A DNA stretch of 64,000 bases from Amycolatopsis palatopharyngis (lineage in GTDB: Bacteria; Actinomycetota; Actinomycetes; Mycobacteriales; Pseudonocardiaceae), in the NCBI RefSeq assembly GCF_003385185.1, contig NZ_PQHZ01000002.1:62001-126000 (forward strand), given 5' to 3'. The notes under the pieces were generated by a model. That model searched no databases. It saw only the letters and a program-made list of their open reading frames with translations, and was not told the origin of the DNA. The position numbers were made by a program, and so were the translations under genes. Position 1 is the stretch's first letter, and the number at the start of each line of letters is the position of its first letter. Positions 8,468 to 16,716 of the stretch are shown piece after piece.

Positions 8468-9675
8468 GCGTCGAGATCGTTCCTGCCCAGGTTGGTGGCC
8501 TCGGCGACCTCTGCGGGATCGAACGCACCACAGTCCAGACCGCGGACGAGGAAGCGCGCCAGTGCCTGTGCCGTGGCCGGCTCGTCGAGGACGCCACCGC
8601 CTGCCTGCTCCGCGTACGCCCGCAATCGTTGTGCCGCAGCGGAAAAGCCGTCGCGGAAGAACCCGTAGGTGGCCGCGAACCGGCTCGGGAGCTGATGCGG
8701 ATGTAGATCCCAGCCCTGGTAAAAGCCGTTGCCGAGGCTGCGTCGCACCAGCCGGACGTGCTCTGCCCACCCGGCGTGCACGTCCACTGCCGCACCGACT
8801 GGAAGCCTGTTAGTGGAGCCGTCGGACAGCCGCACCCCCGTACCCGCGGCGGCGACCTGCATGAACGCCTTCGCGAAGTCCGCGGCCGAATGGTCCATAC
8901 GCTGATCCGCCGCGCTGATGCCAAGAGCCGCGCTGTAGTCGTAGGTGCCGTAGTGCAGACCGGTGCATCGGCCCTGGGCCGCACGGAGCACGGCAGCGAC
9001 GGCGACCGTGCCGTCCGGGGTGAGGATCGACTGCGGTGTCTCGATCTGCACCTCGAACCGTAGTGCCCCTTCAGCCAGCGAGTGTGCCTGTTCGAGCGCG
9101 GCCAGCACCTCTACGGCCGCGACCACCTGTGCCACGGCCGTCACCTTGGGCAGGGTCACCACGAACCCGTCCGGCAGACCCGAATCCCGCAGCAGTCCCT
9201 CGAGGAAGAGGTCCAGTGTGCGAATGCCGCGATGGCGGGTGGCCGCCTCGAAGCTCTTGAACCGGATTCCGGTGAACGGCGGCGCCGACCCGGCAGCGAC
9301 CAGCCCGGCGAGGACGCGTCCCGCGTCCCGAGCCGCGGAGTCCTCCTCCTCGTCGGGCCGATTGCCGTAGCCGTCCTCGAAGTCGATCCGCAAATCCTCG
9401 ACAGGCTCGGCGCGCAGCTTCTCCCGCACCCGCTCGGCCACGGCCGCGTCCATGGCCAGCCCGTCGCCGTGCTGCTCCAGCACGTCGCGGGCCTGCGCGC
9501 CCCACTTCTCGACCACGTCGGCCGAGAAGTGGGGCGCGGGCACATAGACGGTGTGTACCGGCTGGCGCCCTGCTGGCTCACCGGGATACAGCGCGGCCAC
9601 CTGGGCGTCCGCCTCCGCGAGGCGGGCGTCGGCGGCCGCGTAAACGCTGTGCGGGAGCCGGCCTGCCGGTGCCAC
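8431..9675 (-). CDS. DUF6986 protein, aldolase/citrate-lyase-like fold
   Basis: 414 residues resembling the HpcH/HpaI aldolase and citrate lyase beta superfamily: RIDFEDGYG (metal/acid motif), RFKSFE, FVVTLPKV, FEVQIETPQSI (the conserved Glu strand) and GLHYGTYDYSA. Family members (DUF6986) have no assigned reaction known to me; the fold suggests C-C bond cleavage or formation with glyoxylate, acetyl-CoA or a related acid. Its GTG directly follows the TAG of malate synthase with no gap, so the two are co-translated. This links it to glyoxylate use. The stop lies inside the 3' end of pucR. Confidence 0.75.
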   Translation of the reverse strand: MAPAGRLPHSVYAAADARLAEADAQVAALYPGEPAGRQPVHTVYVPAPHFSADVVEKWGAQARDVLEQHGDGLAMDAAVAERVREKLRAEPVEDLRIDFEDGYGNRPDEEEDSAARDAGRVLAGLVAAGSAPPFTGIRFKSFEAATRHRGIRTLDLFLEGLLRDSGLPDGFVVTLPKVTAVAQVVAAVEVLAALEQAHSLAEGALRFEVQIETPQSILTPDGTVAVAAVLRAAQGRCTGLHYGTYDYSAALGISAADQRMDHSAADFAKAFMQVAAAGTGVRLSDGSTNRLPVGAAVDVHAGWAEHVRLVRRSLGNGFYQGWDLHPHQLPSRFAATYGFFRDGFSAAAQRLRAYAEQAGGGVLDEPATAQALARFLVRGLDCGAFDPAEVAEATNLGRNDLDAYASRSEMHSAR

Positions 9676-11256
9676 CTACTGGATCCGCTCGTAGGCGGCC
9701 AGTGTCAGGAAGTCGACGTACTCCTCGGCCAGAGCGACCTGCTCGAACAGCTCGACGGCCGGTTCGAGCAACTCGGCCGGGACCTCACCGGCGAGTTCCT
9801 TGTGCACGTCCTCGATCACCGAGCGGACCACCGGCTCGGTGACCTTCTCACCGTTGTCGAGCTCGGTGCCGTTGCGCACCCACTGCCAGACCTGCGAGCG
9901 GGAGATCTCCGCGGTGGCGGCGTCCTCCATCAGGTTGTGGATACCGGCCGCACCATTGCCGCCCAGCCAGGACGCGAGGTAGCGAATGCCGACGTCAACG
10001 GCCGCACGCAGCCCGGCCGCGGTCGCGCTGCCCTCGGTGGAGGCGACGTCGAGCAGCTGCGCTGCGGTCACCTGCACGTCCTCGCGGGTCCGATCGAGCT
10101 GGTTCGGCTTGTCGCCGAGGACCCGGTCGAACTCCTCGCGGCAGATGTCGACCATGCCGGGGTGCGCCACCCAGGAACCGTCGAAACCGTCACCGGCCTC
10201 GCGGCTCTTGTCGTCGCGCACCTTGGCGAGCGCCTTCTCCGTGACCTCGGGGTCGCGCCGGTTCGGGATGAACGCGGCCATGCCGCCGATCGCGAAGGCG
10301 CCGCGCTTGTGGCAGGTCCGCACCAGCAGCTCGGTGTACGCGCGCATGAACGGCGCGGTCATGGTCACGCTGTTGCGGTCCGGCAGCACGAACTTCTCGC
10401 CCGCGTCGCGGAAGTACTTGATCACGCTGAACAGGTAGTCCCAGCGACCGGCGTTCAGCCCGGAGGCGTGCTCGCGCAGCTCGTAGAGGATCTCCTCCAT
10501 CTCGAACGCCGCGGGGATCGTCTCGATCAGCACGGTGGCCCTGATCGTGCCGTGGTCGATGCCCAGCTCGGCCTCGGCGTGGCTGAACACGTCGTTCCAC
10601 AGCCGCGCCTCGAGGTGGCTCTCCATCTTCGGCAGGTAGAAGTACGGACCTGCGTCGTTCGCCAGCAGGGCGCGGACGTTGTGGAAGAAGTAGAGGCCGA
10701 AGTCGACCAGCGCACCGACGGCCCTGCGCCCACCGAAGGTCAGGTTCCGCTCGTCGAGATGCCAGCCACGGGGGCGGACCACGATCGTGGCGTGCTCCAC
10801 GTCGTCGCGCAGCTGGTAGCTCTTGCCCTCCGGGGTGGTGAGCTCGACCGTCTTGCGCACCGCGTCGTGCAGGTTCACCTGCCCGGACACCACGTTGTCC
10901 CAGTGCGGGGTGTTGGCGTCCTCGAGGTCGGCGAGCCAGACCTTGGCGCCGGAGTTGAGGGCGTTGATCGTCATCTTGCGGTCGGTCGGGCCGGTGATCT
11001 CCACCCGCCGGTCACGCAGCGCGGGCGGGGCCTCGGCCACCTGCCAGTCCGACTCGCGGACCTCGCGTGTCTCGGGCAGGAAGTCCAGCTTCCCGGTGCG
11101 CGCGGCCTCCTCACGCTTATGGGTGCGCGCCTGGAGCAGCTCGTCGCGCCGGGCGGCGAACTTGTCGTGCAGATCGGCAAGGAACTGCAGCGCCTCGGGC
11201 GTCAGGATCTCGTCGCCGCGCTCCACCGAGCCGCCCAGCACCTGCACTTCGGACAT
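9676..11256 (-). CDS. aceB: Malate synthase A
   Basis: Condenses glyoxylate with acetyl-CoA to malate. It has 526 residues, the usual length for isoform A. The family signature REHASGLNAGRWDYLF is present, with EIPAAFEMEEIL and ETREVRESDW nearby. I choose ATG 11256 (MSEVQVLGGS) with GGGGTG about 6 bases upstream; the longer frame crosses the promoter. A divergent AllR-like IclR gene starts 127 bp away, and a good promoter lies in that gap. With purine genes next door, the glyoxylate probably comes from ureide breakdown rather than only the glyoxylate shunt; no isocitrate lyase is seen here. Confidence 0.95.
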   Translation of the reverse strand: MSEVQVLGGSVERGDEILTPEALQFLADLHDKFAARRDELLQARTHKREEAARTGKLDFLPETREVRESDWQVAEAPPALRDRRVEITGPTDRKMTINALNSGAKVWLADLEDANTPHWDNVVSGQVNLHDAVRKTVELTTPEGKSYQLRDDVEHATIVVRPRGWHLDERNLTFGGRRAVGALVDFGLYFFHNVRALLANDAGPYFYLPKMESHLEARLWNDVFSHAEAELGIDHGTIRATVLIETIPAAFEMEEILYELREHASGLNAGRWDYLFSVIKYFRDAGEKFVLPDRNSVTMTAPFMRAYTELLVRTCHKRGAFAIGGMAAFIPNRRDPEVTEKALAKVRDDKSREAGDGFDGSWVAHPGMVDICREEFDRVLGDKPNQLDRTREDVQVTAAQLLDVASTEGSATAAGLRAAVDVGIRYLASWLGGNGAAGIHNLMEDAATAEISRSQVWQWVRNGTELDNGEKVTEPVVRSVIEDVHKELAGEVPAELLEPAVELFEQVALAEEYVDFLTLAAYERIQ

Positions 11257-11280
11257 GCGAACACCCCACTGTGACTTTTC

Positions 11281-11302
11281 AAAAAGACGTCCATACGTTT
11301 TT
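11281..11302. promoter_or_regulatory. A/T-rich inverted repeat in aceB leader
   Basis: AAAAAGACGT and ACGTTTTT flank CCAT with one unpaired base. It lies just downstream of the predicted aceB -10 element, so it would be in or near the start of the message. It could be a second operator or a small hairpin. It stands out because the surrounding DNA is GC-rich. Confidence 0.35.
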
Positions 11303-11311
11303 ACATCTCGG

Positions 11312-11340
11312 ACTATAGTTTCTGCATAGCGGAAGCTCAA
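11312..11340 (-). promoter_or_regulatory. aceB promoter with IclR-type operator in spacer
   Basis: On the minus strand a -35 TTGAGC (11335-11340) and a -10 TATAGT (11312-11317) are 17 bp apart, close to the vegetative sigma consensus. The spacer itself, TTCCGCTATGCAGAAAC, has the loose TTyC...GrAA symmetry of IclR-family operators. A repressor bound there would block RNA polymerase directly. The elements are seen; the regulator assignment is inferred from the divergent IclR gene. Confidence 0.65.
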
Positions 11341-11383
11341 CGGCGGTGTGATATCAACAGCGTTGTGACGAAGGGAGCAGCCT

Positions 11384-12166
11384 GTGGCGCCGCAGAAGTC
11401 CACCCGTGACGGTAGTACCGGCGTTCAGTCCCTGCAGCGGGCGTTTGAGCTGCTCGAGCACCTGGCCGACACCGGCGGCGAGGCGAGTCTTTCCGAGCTC
11501 GCGTCGACATCGGGGCTGCCGATGCCCACCATCCACCGACTGATCCGCACACTGGTGGCCCTGGGATATGTGCGGCAGAACACCAACCGGCGCTACGCGC
11601 TGGGCGCACGACTGATCCGGCTCGGGGAGAACGCGAGCCTGCAGTTCGGCAGCTGGGCGCGCCCGTTGCTGACCGAACTGGTCGACGAGGTCGGCGAGAC
11701 CGCGAACCTGGCCGTGCTGGAGCGCGACGAGGTGGTGTACGTCGCGCAGGTGCCTTCACGGCACTCGATGCGGATGTTCACCGAGGTCGGCCGCAGGCTG
11801 TTGCCGCACGGCACAGGGGTCGGCAAGGCGATCCTGTCCGTGCTGCCGCCGGAGCAGACTCGGGCGCTGCTCGCCCGCACCGGCATGCCCGCGTACACCG
11901 AGCACACCTTCACCGAGCCGGACACACTGCTGCGCCATCTCGCCACCGTCGCGAAGCAGGGGTACGCCCTGGACGAGAGCGAGCAGGAGCTGGGCGTGCG
12001 CTGTGTCGCGGTGCCGATCGACGGGGCGCCGACACCCGCCGCAGTTTCGGTGTCCGGCCCGGAGGGCAGGCTCACCAAGGAGGCTGTCAGCCGGATCGCC
12101 CCGGTGGTGCAGCGCATCGCCAGAGACCTTTCGGCCCAGCTGGGCACGGACGCCGCCAGCGCGTAG
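11384..12166 (+). CDS. IclR-family regulator, AllR-like
   Basis: 260 residues with an N-terminal winged helix (about 13-75: GVQSLQRAFELLEHLAD, LSELASTSGLPMPTIHRLI) and a C-terminal IclR effector domain (GETANLAVLERDEVVYVAQV, LPHGTGVGKAILS). The GTG at 11384 is preceded by AAGGGAG at 8-base spacing. In streptomycetes an IclR member, AllR, represses allantoin genes and malate synthase and responds to ureide intermediates or glyoxylate. The divergent aceB makes the same role likely here. The effector cannot be read from the sequence. It converges on ftsY with a 14-bp gap. Confidence 0.88.
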   Translation: MAPQKSTRDGSTGVQSLQRAFELLEHLADTGGEASLSELASTSGLPMPTIHRLIRTLVALGYVRQNTNRRYALGARLIRLGENASLQFGSWARPLLTELVDEVGETANLAVLERDEVVYVAQVPSRHSMRMFTEVGRRLLPHGTGVGKAILSVLPPEQTRALLARTGMPAYTEHTFTEPDTLLRHLATVAKQGYALDESEQELGVRCVAVPIDGAPTPAAVSVSGPEGRLTKEAVSRIAPVVQRIARDLSAQLGTDAASA

Positions 12167-12180
12167 CGATCCGGATTCGC

Positions 12181-13662
12181 TCAGCCGAGCAGGGCGTCCA
12201 CGAACGCGGCGGGCTCGAACGGCGCGAGGTCGTCGGGCCCCTCGCCGAGGCCGACCAGCTTGACCGGGACACCGAGCTCACGCTGCACCTGGAAGACGAT
12301 GCCGCCCTTGGCCGTGCCGTCGAGCTTGGTCAGCACGATGCCGGTCACGTTCACGACCTCGGCGAACACCCGCGCCTGCGCGAGCCCGTTCTGTCCGGTG
12401 GTGGCGTCGAGTACCAGCAGCACCTCGTCCACCTCGGCCTGCTTCTCCACCACCCGCTTGACCTTGCCGAGCTCGTCCATCAGGCCGGTCTTCGTGTGCA
12501 ACCGGCCCGCGGTGTCGATCAGCACGGCATCAACGCCGGTGTCGATACCGCGTTTGACGGCGTCGTAGGCCACGGCGGCGGGATCGGCACCTTCCTTGCC
12601 CCGGACAACCTCGGCGCCGACGCGCTCCGACCAGGTCTGCAACTGCTCCGCGGCCGCGGCACGGAACGTGTCGGCCGCACCAAGCAGCACCTGCCTGCCC
12701 TGGACCACGAGCACGCGGGCCAGCTTGCCGGTCGTGGTGGTCTTGCCGGTGCCGTTCACGCCGGCGATCAGGACGACCGCAGGACGCTTCCCTTCGGGGC
12801 CGCCGGTGTGCGGAAGCGCGCGCACCGAGCGGTCGTCGTCGCGGCCGAGCGCGTCGGTGAGGACGTCCTTGAGCACGACGCGTGCCTGTTCGGAGCTGCG
12901 TACCCCACGACTGGACAGTTCGGTGCGCAGCTTCTCGACGATCTCGGTGGTGGTCGCGGAACCGAGGTCGGCGATCAGCAGCGTGTCCTCGACGTCCTGC
13001 CAGGAATCCTCGTCGAGGTCGCCCGCGCCGAGCAGGCCGAGCAGGCCCTGCCCGAGAGAGGAACGTGATTTGGACAGCCTGCCGCGCAGGCGTTCGATCC
13101 GCCCGCTCGCGGGCTCGATCTCCTCCACGGGCTCCGTGGGCCCAGCGGGCTCGGTGAGCTCAGTGGGCTCTGCGGGAGCAGCGGGCGGCTCCACCTCGGT
13201 GGACGCCGGCGGCGCGGGTTGAGCAGGTACTGCGGGCGGTGCCGGCTCAGCCGCCTCGACGGTGGCCGGATCCTGTGTCGCCGTATCGTCGGACGCCGGT
13301 TCCTGCTCGACCTGGTCCGGCAGGCCCACGTCGACGATGCCACGGCGGGGCGCGTCCCTCGGCACGGAGGCGTCGTCGCCGACGCCGGGCTGTCCGTCGA
13401 CCTCGGTGCGATCCCCCGCGGGGTGCGGTGGCGCGGCGGGAGGGGCGGTGTCCTCCTCGGTGGCGCGTTCGGTTCCCCCCGGAGCGAGACTGATCCCGCC
13501 GCCCGCCTGGTACCCGCCGCCCTTCGGCTTCTCCCGCTCGGGGCGGTCCGGCTCATCGAGGCTGATCTTGCGCTTACGGGCGATCGTCAGCCCTGCGACA
13601 AGGGCGATCGCGAGCAGCACGACGACCGCGACAATGATCCAGAACCACAGGTTGCTCGACAC
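12181..13662 (-). CDS. ftsY: Signal recognition particle receptor FtsY
   Basis: SRP-docking GTPase, 493 residues. An N-terminal membrane helix (residues 5-26, LWFWIIVAVVVLLAIALVAG) is followed by a long acidic, Pro/Glu-rich A domain (to about 215) and the NG domain. The latter has GVNGTGKTTTTGKLA (P-loop), DTFRAAAAEQL, DTAGR and LTKLDGTAKGG. I choose the GTG at 13662, just before the membrane helix, with GAGG upstream; the longer frame would read R2 repeats as protein. ftsY and smc are neighbours in many actinomycetes, but here anmK and a symporter are inserted between them. Confidence 0.95.
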   Translation of the reverse strand: MSSNLWFWIIVAVVVLLAIALVAGLTIARKRKISLDEPDRPEREKPKGGGYQAGGGISLAPGGTERATEEDTAPPAAPPHPAGDRTEVDGQPGVGDDASVPRDAPRRGIVDVGLPDQVEQEPASDDTATQDPATVEAAEPAPPAVPAQPAPPASTEVEPPAAPAEPTELTEPAGPTEPVEEIEPASGRIERLRGRLSKSRSSLGQGLLGLLGAGDLDEDSWQDVEDTLLIADLGSATTTEIVEKLRTELSSRGVRSSEQARVVLKDVLTDALGRDDDRSVRALPHTGGPEGKRPAVVLIAGVNGTGKTTTTGKLARVLVVQGRQVLLGAADTFRAAAAEQLQTWSERVGAEVVRGKEGADPAAVAYDAVKRGIDTGVDAVLIDTAGRLHTKTGLMDELGKVKRVVEKQAEVDEVLLVLDATTGQNGLAQARVFAEVVNVTGIVLTKLDGTAKGGIVFQVQRELGVPVKLVGLGEGPDDLAPFEPAAFVDALLG

Positions 13663-13702
13663 GCGGCCATCCTCGCATCCGACCGGCGCGGGAGCAGGAT
13701 GC

Positions 13703-13786
13703 CCCCAATGTGGCATTGGGGAACTCCAACGTCCCGAATGCCGCATTGGGGAACTCCAACGTCCCCAATGCCACATTGGGGAACTT
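13703..13786. repeat. R2 array: three 30-bp palindromic units
   Basis: Three units begin at 13703, 13733 and 13763. Each has a 19-bp palindrome of the form CCCCAATG-NNN-CATTGGGG plus an 11-bp spacer AACTCCAACGT. The centre is TGG in the first unit and CCG or CCA in the next two, so unit 1 is inverted relative to the others. The array starts 41 bp upstream of the ftsY start codon in the divergent ftsY/anmK gap. A matching three-unit array lies at 40953-41036. Confidence 0.9.
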
Positions 13787-13889
13787 CCCCGACACGCCAA
13801 GTGAACGCGTAACTCCTTGCAACTCTTTTCGGACAAAAATCAACGAAACATCTTGTGCTACGACGGGGCGGTGGACTAGACCACATCTC

Positions 13890-15131
13890 GTGACGAACCC
13901 CGATGAAGGCCTGCGGGTCGTCGGACTCATCTCCGGCACCTCCATCGACGGCATCGACGTGGCGGCCGCCGAGTTCCGGGCCGACGGCGAAGAGCTGATC
14001 CTCGTTCCGCTCGGCTGCCTCGAAATCGACTATCCGGAACAGCTGCGGGACGACCTGCTCGCCGCCCTTCCTCCCGCCGCCAGCAGCGTCGAGCGACTCA
14101 CCCGGCTCGACACCGAGGTAGGCCAGGCCTTCGCCGCGGCCGCCCGCACCGGGATCGACCAGCTCGCCGGTGGACACGCCGACCTGGTGGCCTCACTGGG
14201 ACAGACGGTGTTCCACTGGGTCGAGGACGGTTCGGCCAAGGGCACACTGCAACTCGGCCAGCCCGCATGGATCGCCGAGCGAACCGGACTGCCGGTGGTC
14301 GCGGATCTCCGGGCCCGGGATGTCGCCGCGGGCGGCCACGGCGCACCGCTGGCCAGCACACTCGACTCGCTCTGGCTGCGCCCGCTCGTGGACGAGACCG
14401 GGCGCGCGGGGGCGGCGGTGAACGTCGGCGGCATCGCGAACATCACCGTGGTCACCGCCGAGGGTGAGACCCTGGCTTACGACACCGGTCCCGGAAACGC
14501 CCTGCTCGATCTCGCCGCGGCGCGGGTCAGCGGTGGCAGCCTGCGCAGCGACCTCGACGGTGCACTCGCCGCGCGCGGCCAGGTGCGCACGGACCTGCTG
14601 GATCGCCTGCTGAGCGATCCTTACTATCTCGCGCCGCCGCCCAAGTCCACCGGCAAGGAGCATTTCCACCAGTCGTACCTGGACGAGGCATTGGCCGGAC
14701 TGCCAAGCGTCGGCGACCACGATCTGCTCGCAACCCTCACCGAGCTGACCGCGACCACGATCGCCGCGGCCTGCAGGGAACACAAGGTGGACACGGTCGT
14801 CTGCTCCGGCGGCGGCGTCGCCAACCCGATCCTGTTGGCGGCCGTGCGCGCCGCCCTCGACGGGAGCACGGTGACCACCAGTGGCGAGATCGGCCTCTCC
14901 AGCGCGGGCAAGGAGGCCTACCTGACGGCTCTGCTGGGATGGCTGACCTGGCAGGGACTTCCGGCGAACGTACCGGGCGCCACCGGCGCTCGCGGCACAC
15001 GGCTGCTGGGCAGCATCACTCCCGGCGCGGACGCCCTTCGCCTCCCACAGCCACGACAGACGGCAATCAGCCGCTTGCGGGTAGCGGCCGATCCCACGGA
15101 CACGGTAGGAGATAGCCATGCGCGCCCTTGA
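13890..15131 (+). CDS. anmK: Anhydro-N-acetylmuramic acid kinase
   Basis: Phosphorylates and opens 1,6-anhydro-MurNAc from cell-wall turnover to give MurNAc-6-phosphate. 413 residues from the GTG at 13890 (VTNPDEGLRVVGLISGTSIDGID). The SGTSIDGID phosphate loop, GQTVFH, GHGAPL and NVGGIANIT motifs are all intact. The upstream open frame reads R2 repeats and is rejected. Its last 14 bp overlap the start of a sodium/solute symporter, which suggests the pair recovers a wall sugar. No MurNAc-6-P etherase (murQ) is in view, so the later steps must be elsewhere. Confidence 0.93.
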   Translation: MTNPDEGLRVVGLISGTSIDGIDVAAAEFRADGEELILVPLGCLEIDYPEQLRDDLLAALPPAASSVERLTRLDTEVGQAFAAAARTGIDQLAGGHADLVASLGQTVFHWVEDGSAKGTLQLGQPAWIAERTGLPVVADLRARDVAAGGHGAPLASTLDSLWLRPLVDETGRAGAAVNVGGIANITVVTAEGETLAYDTGPGNALLDLAAARVSGGSLRSDLDGALAARGQVRTDLLDRLLSDPYYLAPPPKSTGKEHFHQSYLDEALAGLPSVGDHDLLATLTELTATTIAAACREHKVDTVVCSGGGVANPILLAAVRAALDGSTVTTSGEIGLSSAGKEAYLTALLGWLTWQGLPANVPGATGARGTRLLGSITPGADALRLPQPRQTAISRLRVAADPTDTVGDSHARP

Positions 15132-16626
15132 CCTCGCGATCATCGTGGTGTTCCTGGTGGGAACACCACTACTCGGCATAGCAATCGCCGGGAAACAGCA
15201 GTCCTCCTCCGATTACTTCGTGGGCAGCAGGAAGGTTCCCTGGTGGGCGGTCACCTTCTCGGTGGTCGCCACCGAGACGTCCACGCTGACCGTGATCAGC
15301 GTGCCGACCGTGGCCTACCTCGGCAACATCACCTACCTCCAGCTGGCCATCGGTTATCTGATCGGCCGGGTACTGGTGGCGTTCGTGCTGTTGCCCAAGT
15401 ACTACGCGGGCGACCTGGTCAGCGCGTACGGGTTCCTCGGCAAACGGTTCGGCAGCAGCATGCAGGGCACGGCATCGGTGACCTTCCTGGTCACCAGGCT
15501 GCTCGCCGACGGAGTCCGGCTCTTCGCGACCGCGATCCCCGTCAAGGTGATGCTGGCTGTGTTCGGAGTGGACGCGCCGTACTGGATCATCGTCGCGGCG
15601 ATCGCGCTCATGGCGGTCATCTACACCACCCTCGGCGGGATCAAGGCCGTCATCTGGATCGACGTCATCCAGATGGGCATCTACGTCCTCGGCGCGGTGT
15701 TCGCCCTGGTGATCCTGACCGGGAAGCTGCCGGACGGCTGGCTCGGCGCCGCGTTCGACGCGGGCAAGTTCCAGCTCTTCGACTTCTCCTCCGACGTCGT
15801 CACATCGCACTACGCCTTCATCACGGCGGTGGTCGGTGGCGCACTGTTCGCCATGGCCTCACACGGCGCGGACCAGCTGATGGTGCAGCGACTGCTGGCC
15901 TGCCGCAACGTCAAGGAAAGCCAGAAGGCCATCATCGCCAGCGGTGTCGTGGTGTTCTTCCAGTTCGCCCTGTTCCTCGTCGTCGGCACGGCGCTGTGGT
16001 CGTTCTACAAGGGACTGGCACCCGCGGACATGGGGATGGAGGCCAGCGACGAACTCTTCCCCACGTTCATCGTCAACGAGCTGCCTTCCGGTCTCTCCGG
16101 ACTGCTGGTCGCCGGCATCCTGGCCGCCGCGATGAGCACGATCTCGTCCTCGCTGAACTCGCTGTCCACCTCCACGGTCAGCGACCTGTACCAGCGCTTC
16201 TCCAAGCGCAAGCTGGCGGACAGCGCGATCCTGAAGCACGCGAGGGTGTGGACCGTGGTCTGGGCGTTCGTCTTCATCGGGTTCGCGTCGCTGTTCACCA
16301 CGACCGAGCAGCCCGTGGTCGAGCTTGGCCTGAGCATCGCCAGCTACACCTACGGCGCACTGCTGGGCGCGTTCTTCCTCGGCATGCTGGTGAAGCGGGC
16401 GAGGGAGGCCGACGCGATCGTGGCCTTCCTGTCGACCGTCGTCGTGGTCGCCGTGTTCATCCTCGGCGTGGAGTTCACTGTGGATGGTGAACAGAAGACA
16501 CTGGCGTTCCCGTGGTATGTACCGCTCGGCGTGATCGTGTCGCTGGTCGTCGGCGGGCTGCTGTCGCTGCGCCACCCCAAGGACACCCCGGATCCGACCC
16601 AGCCTGAGCAAGCCCGCGCCGCCTGA
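15118..16626 (+). CDS. Sodium/solute symporter (SSF family), anmK-linked
   Basis: 502-residue membrane transporter of the SSF family, about 13 helices. It starts MRALDLAIIVVFLVGTPLLG, carries SSSDYFVGSRKVPWWAV typical of SSF first loop, TTLGGIKAVIWIDVIQ and AAMSTISSSLNSLSTSTVSDLY (sodium site region). The ATG overlaps the anmK 3' end by 14 bp, so the substrate is probably linked to anhydro-MurNAc, a muropeptide sugar or a sialic-acid-like compound. Family membership is clear from the sequence; the substrate is inference from coupling. Two R1 palindromes follow the stop. Confidence 0.88.
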   Translation: MRALDLAIIVVFLVGTPLLGIAIAGKQQSSSDYFVGSRKVPWWAVTFSVVATETSTLTVISVPTVAYLGNITYLQLAIGYLIGRVLVAFVLLPKYYAGDLVSAYGFLGKRFGSSMQGTASVTFLVTRLLADGVRLFATAIPVKVMLAVFGVDAPYWIIVAAIALMAVIYTTLGGIKAVIWIDVIQMGIYVLGAVFALVILTGKLPDGWLGAAFDAGKFQLFDFSSDVVTSHYAFITAVVGGALFAMASHGADQLMVQRLLACRNVKESQKAIIASGVVVFFQFALFLVVGTALWSFYKGLAPADMGMEASDELFPTFIVNELPSGLSGLLVAGILAAAMSTISSSLNSLSTSTVSDLYQRFSKRKLADSAILKHARVWTVVWAFVFIGFASLFTTTEQPVVELGLSIASYTYGALLGAFFLGMLVKRAREADAIVAFLSTVVVVAVFILGVEFTVDGEQKTLAFPWYVPLGVIVSLVVGGLLSLRHPKDTPDPTQPEQARAA

Positions 16627-16644
16627 TCCACCGCGCACCCCCTC

Positions 16645-16699
16645 GCGCTTTCCCGGGAAAGTGCGATGGGGTGCGCGTCGCACTTTCCCGGGAAAGTGC
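16645..16699. repeat. Two R1 palindromes between convergent genes
   Basis: Copies at 16645-16664 (one arm base changed, GCGC end) and 16680-16699 (perfect 20 bp) sit between the symporter stop (16626) and the smc stop (16717). Either strand would fold into hairpins there, so bidirectional termination is plausible. There is no U-tract, which is common in GC-rich actinomycetes. Confidence 0.85.
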
Positions 16700-16716
16700 G
16701 AGGGGGGTTGAAGACC

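Noticed and set aside
13700..13790. CRISPR-like array at the R2 repeats
   Set aside because: The spacers are themselves repeated (AACTCCAACGT) and only 11 bp long, and no cas genes are present.
13692..13836. N-terminal extensions of ftsY and anmK made of MPHWG- or VPNATLGN-like repeats
   Set aside because: These are translations of the R2 array. The conserved N-termini begin at 13662 and 13890.
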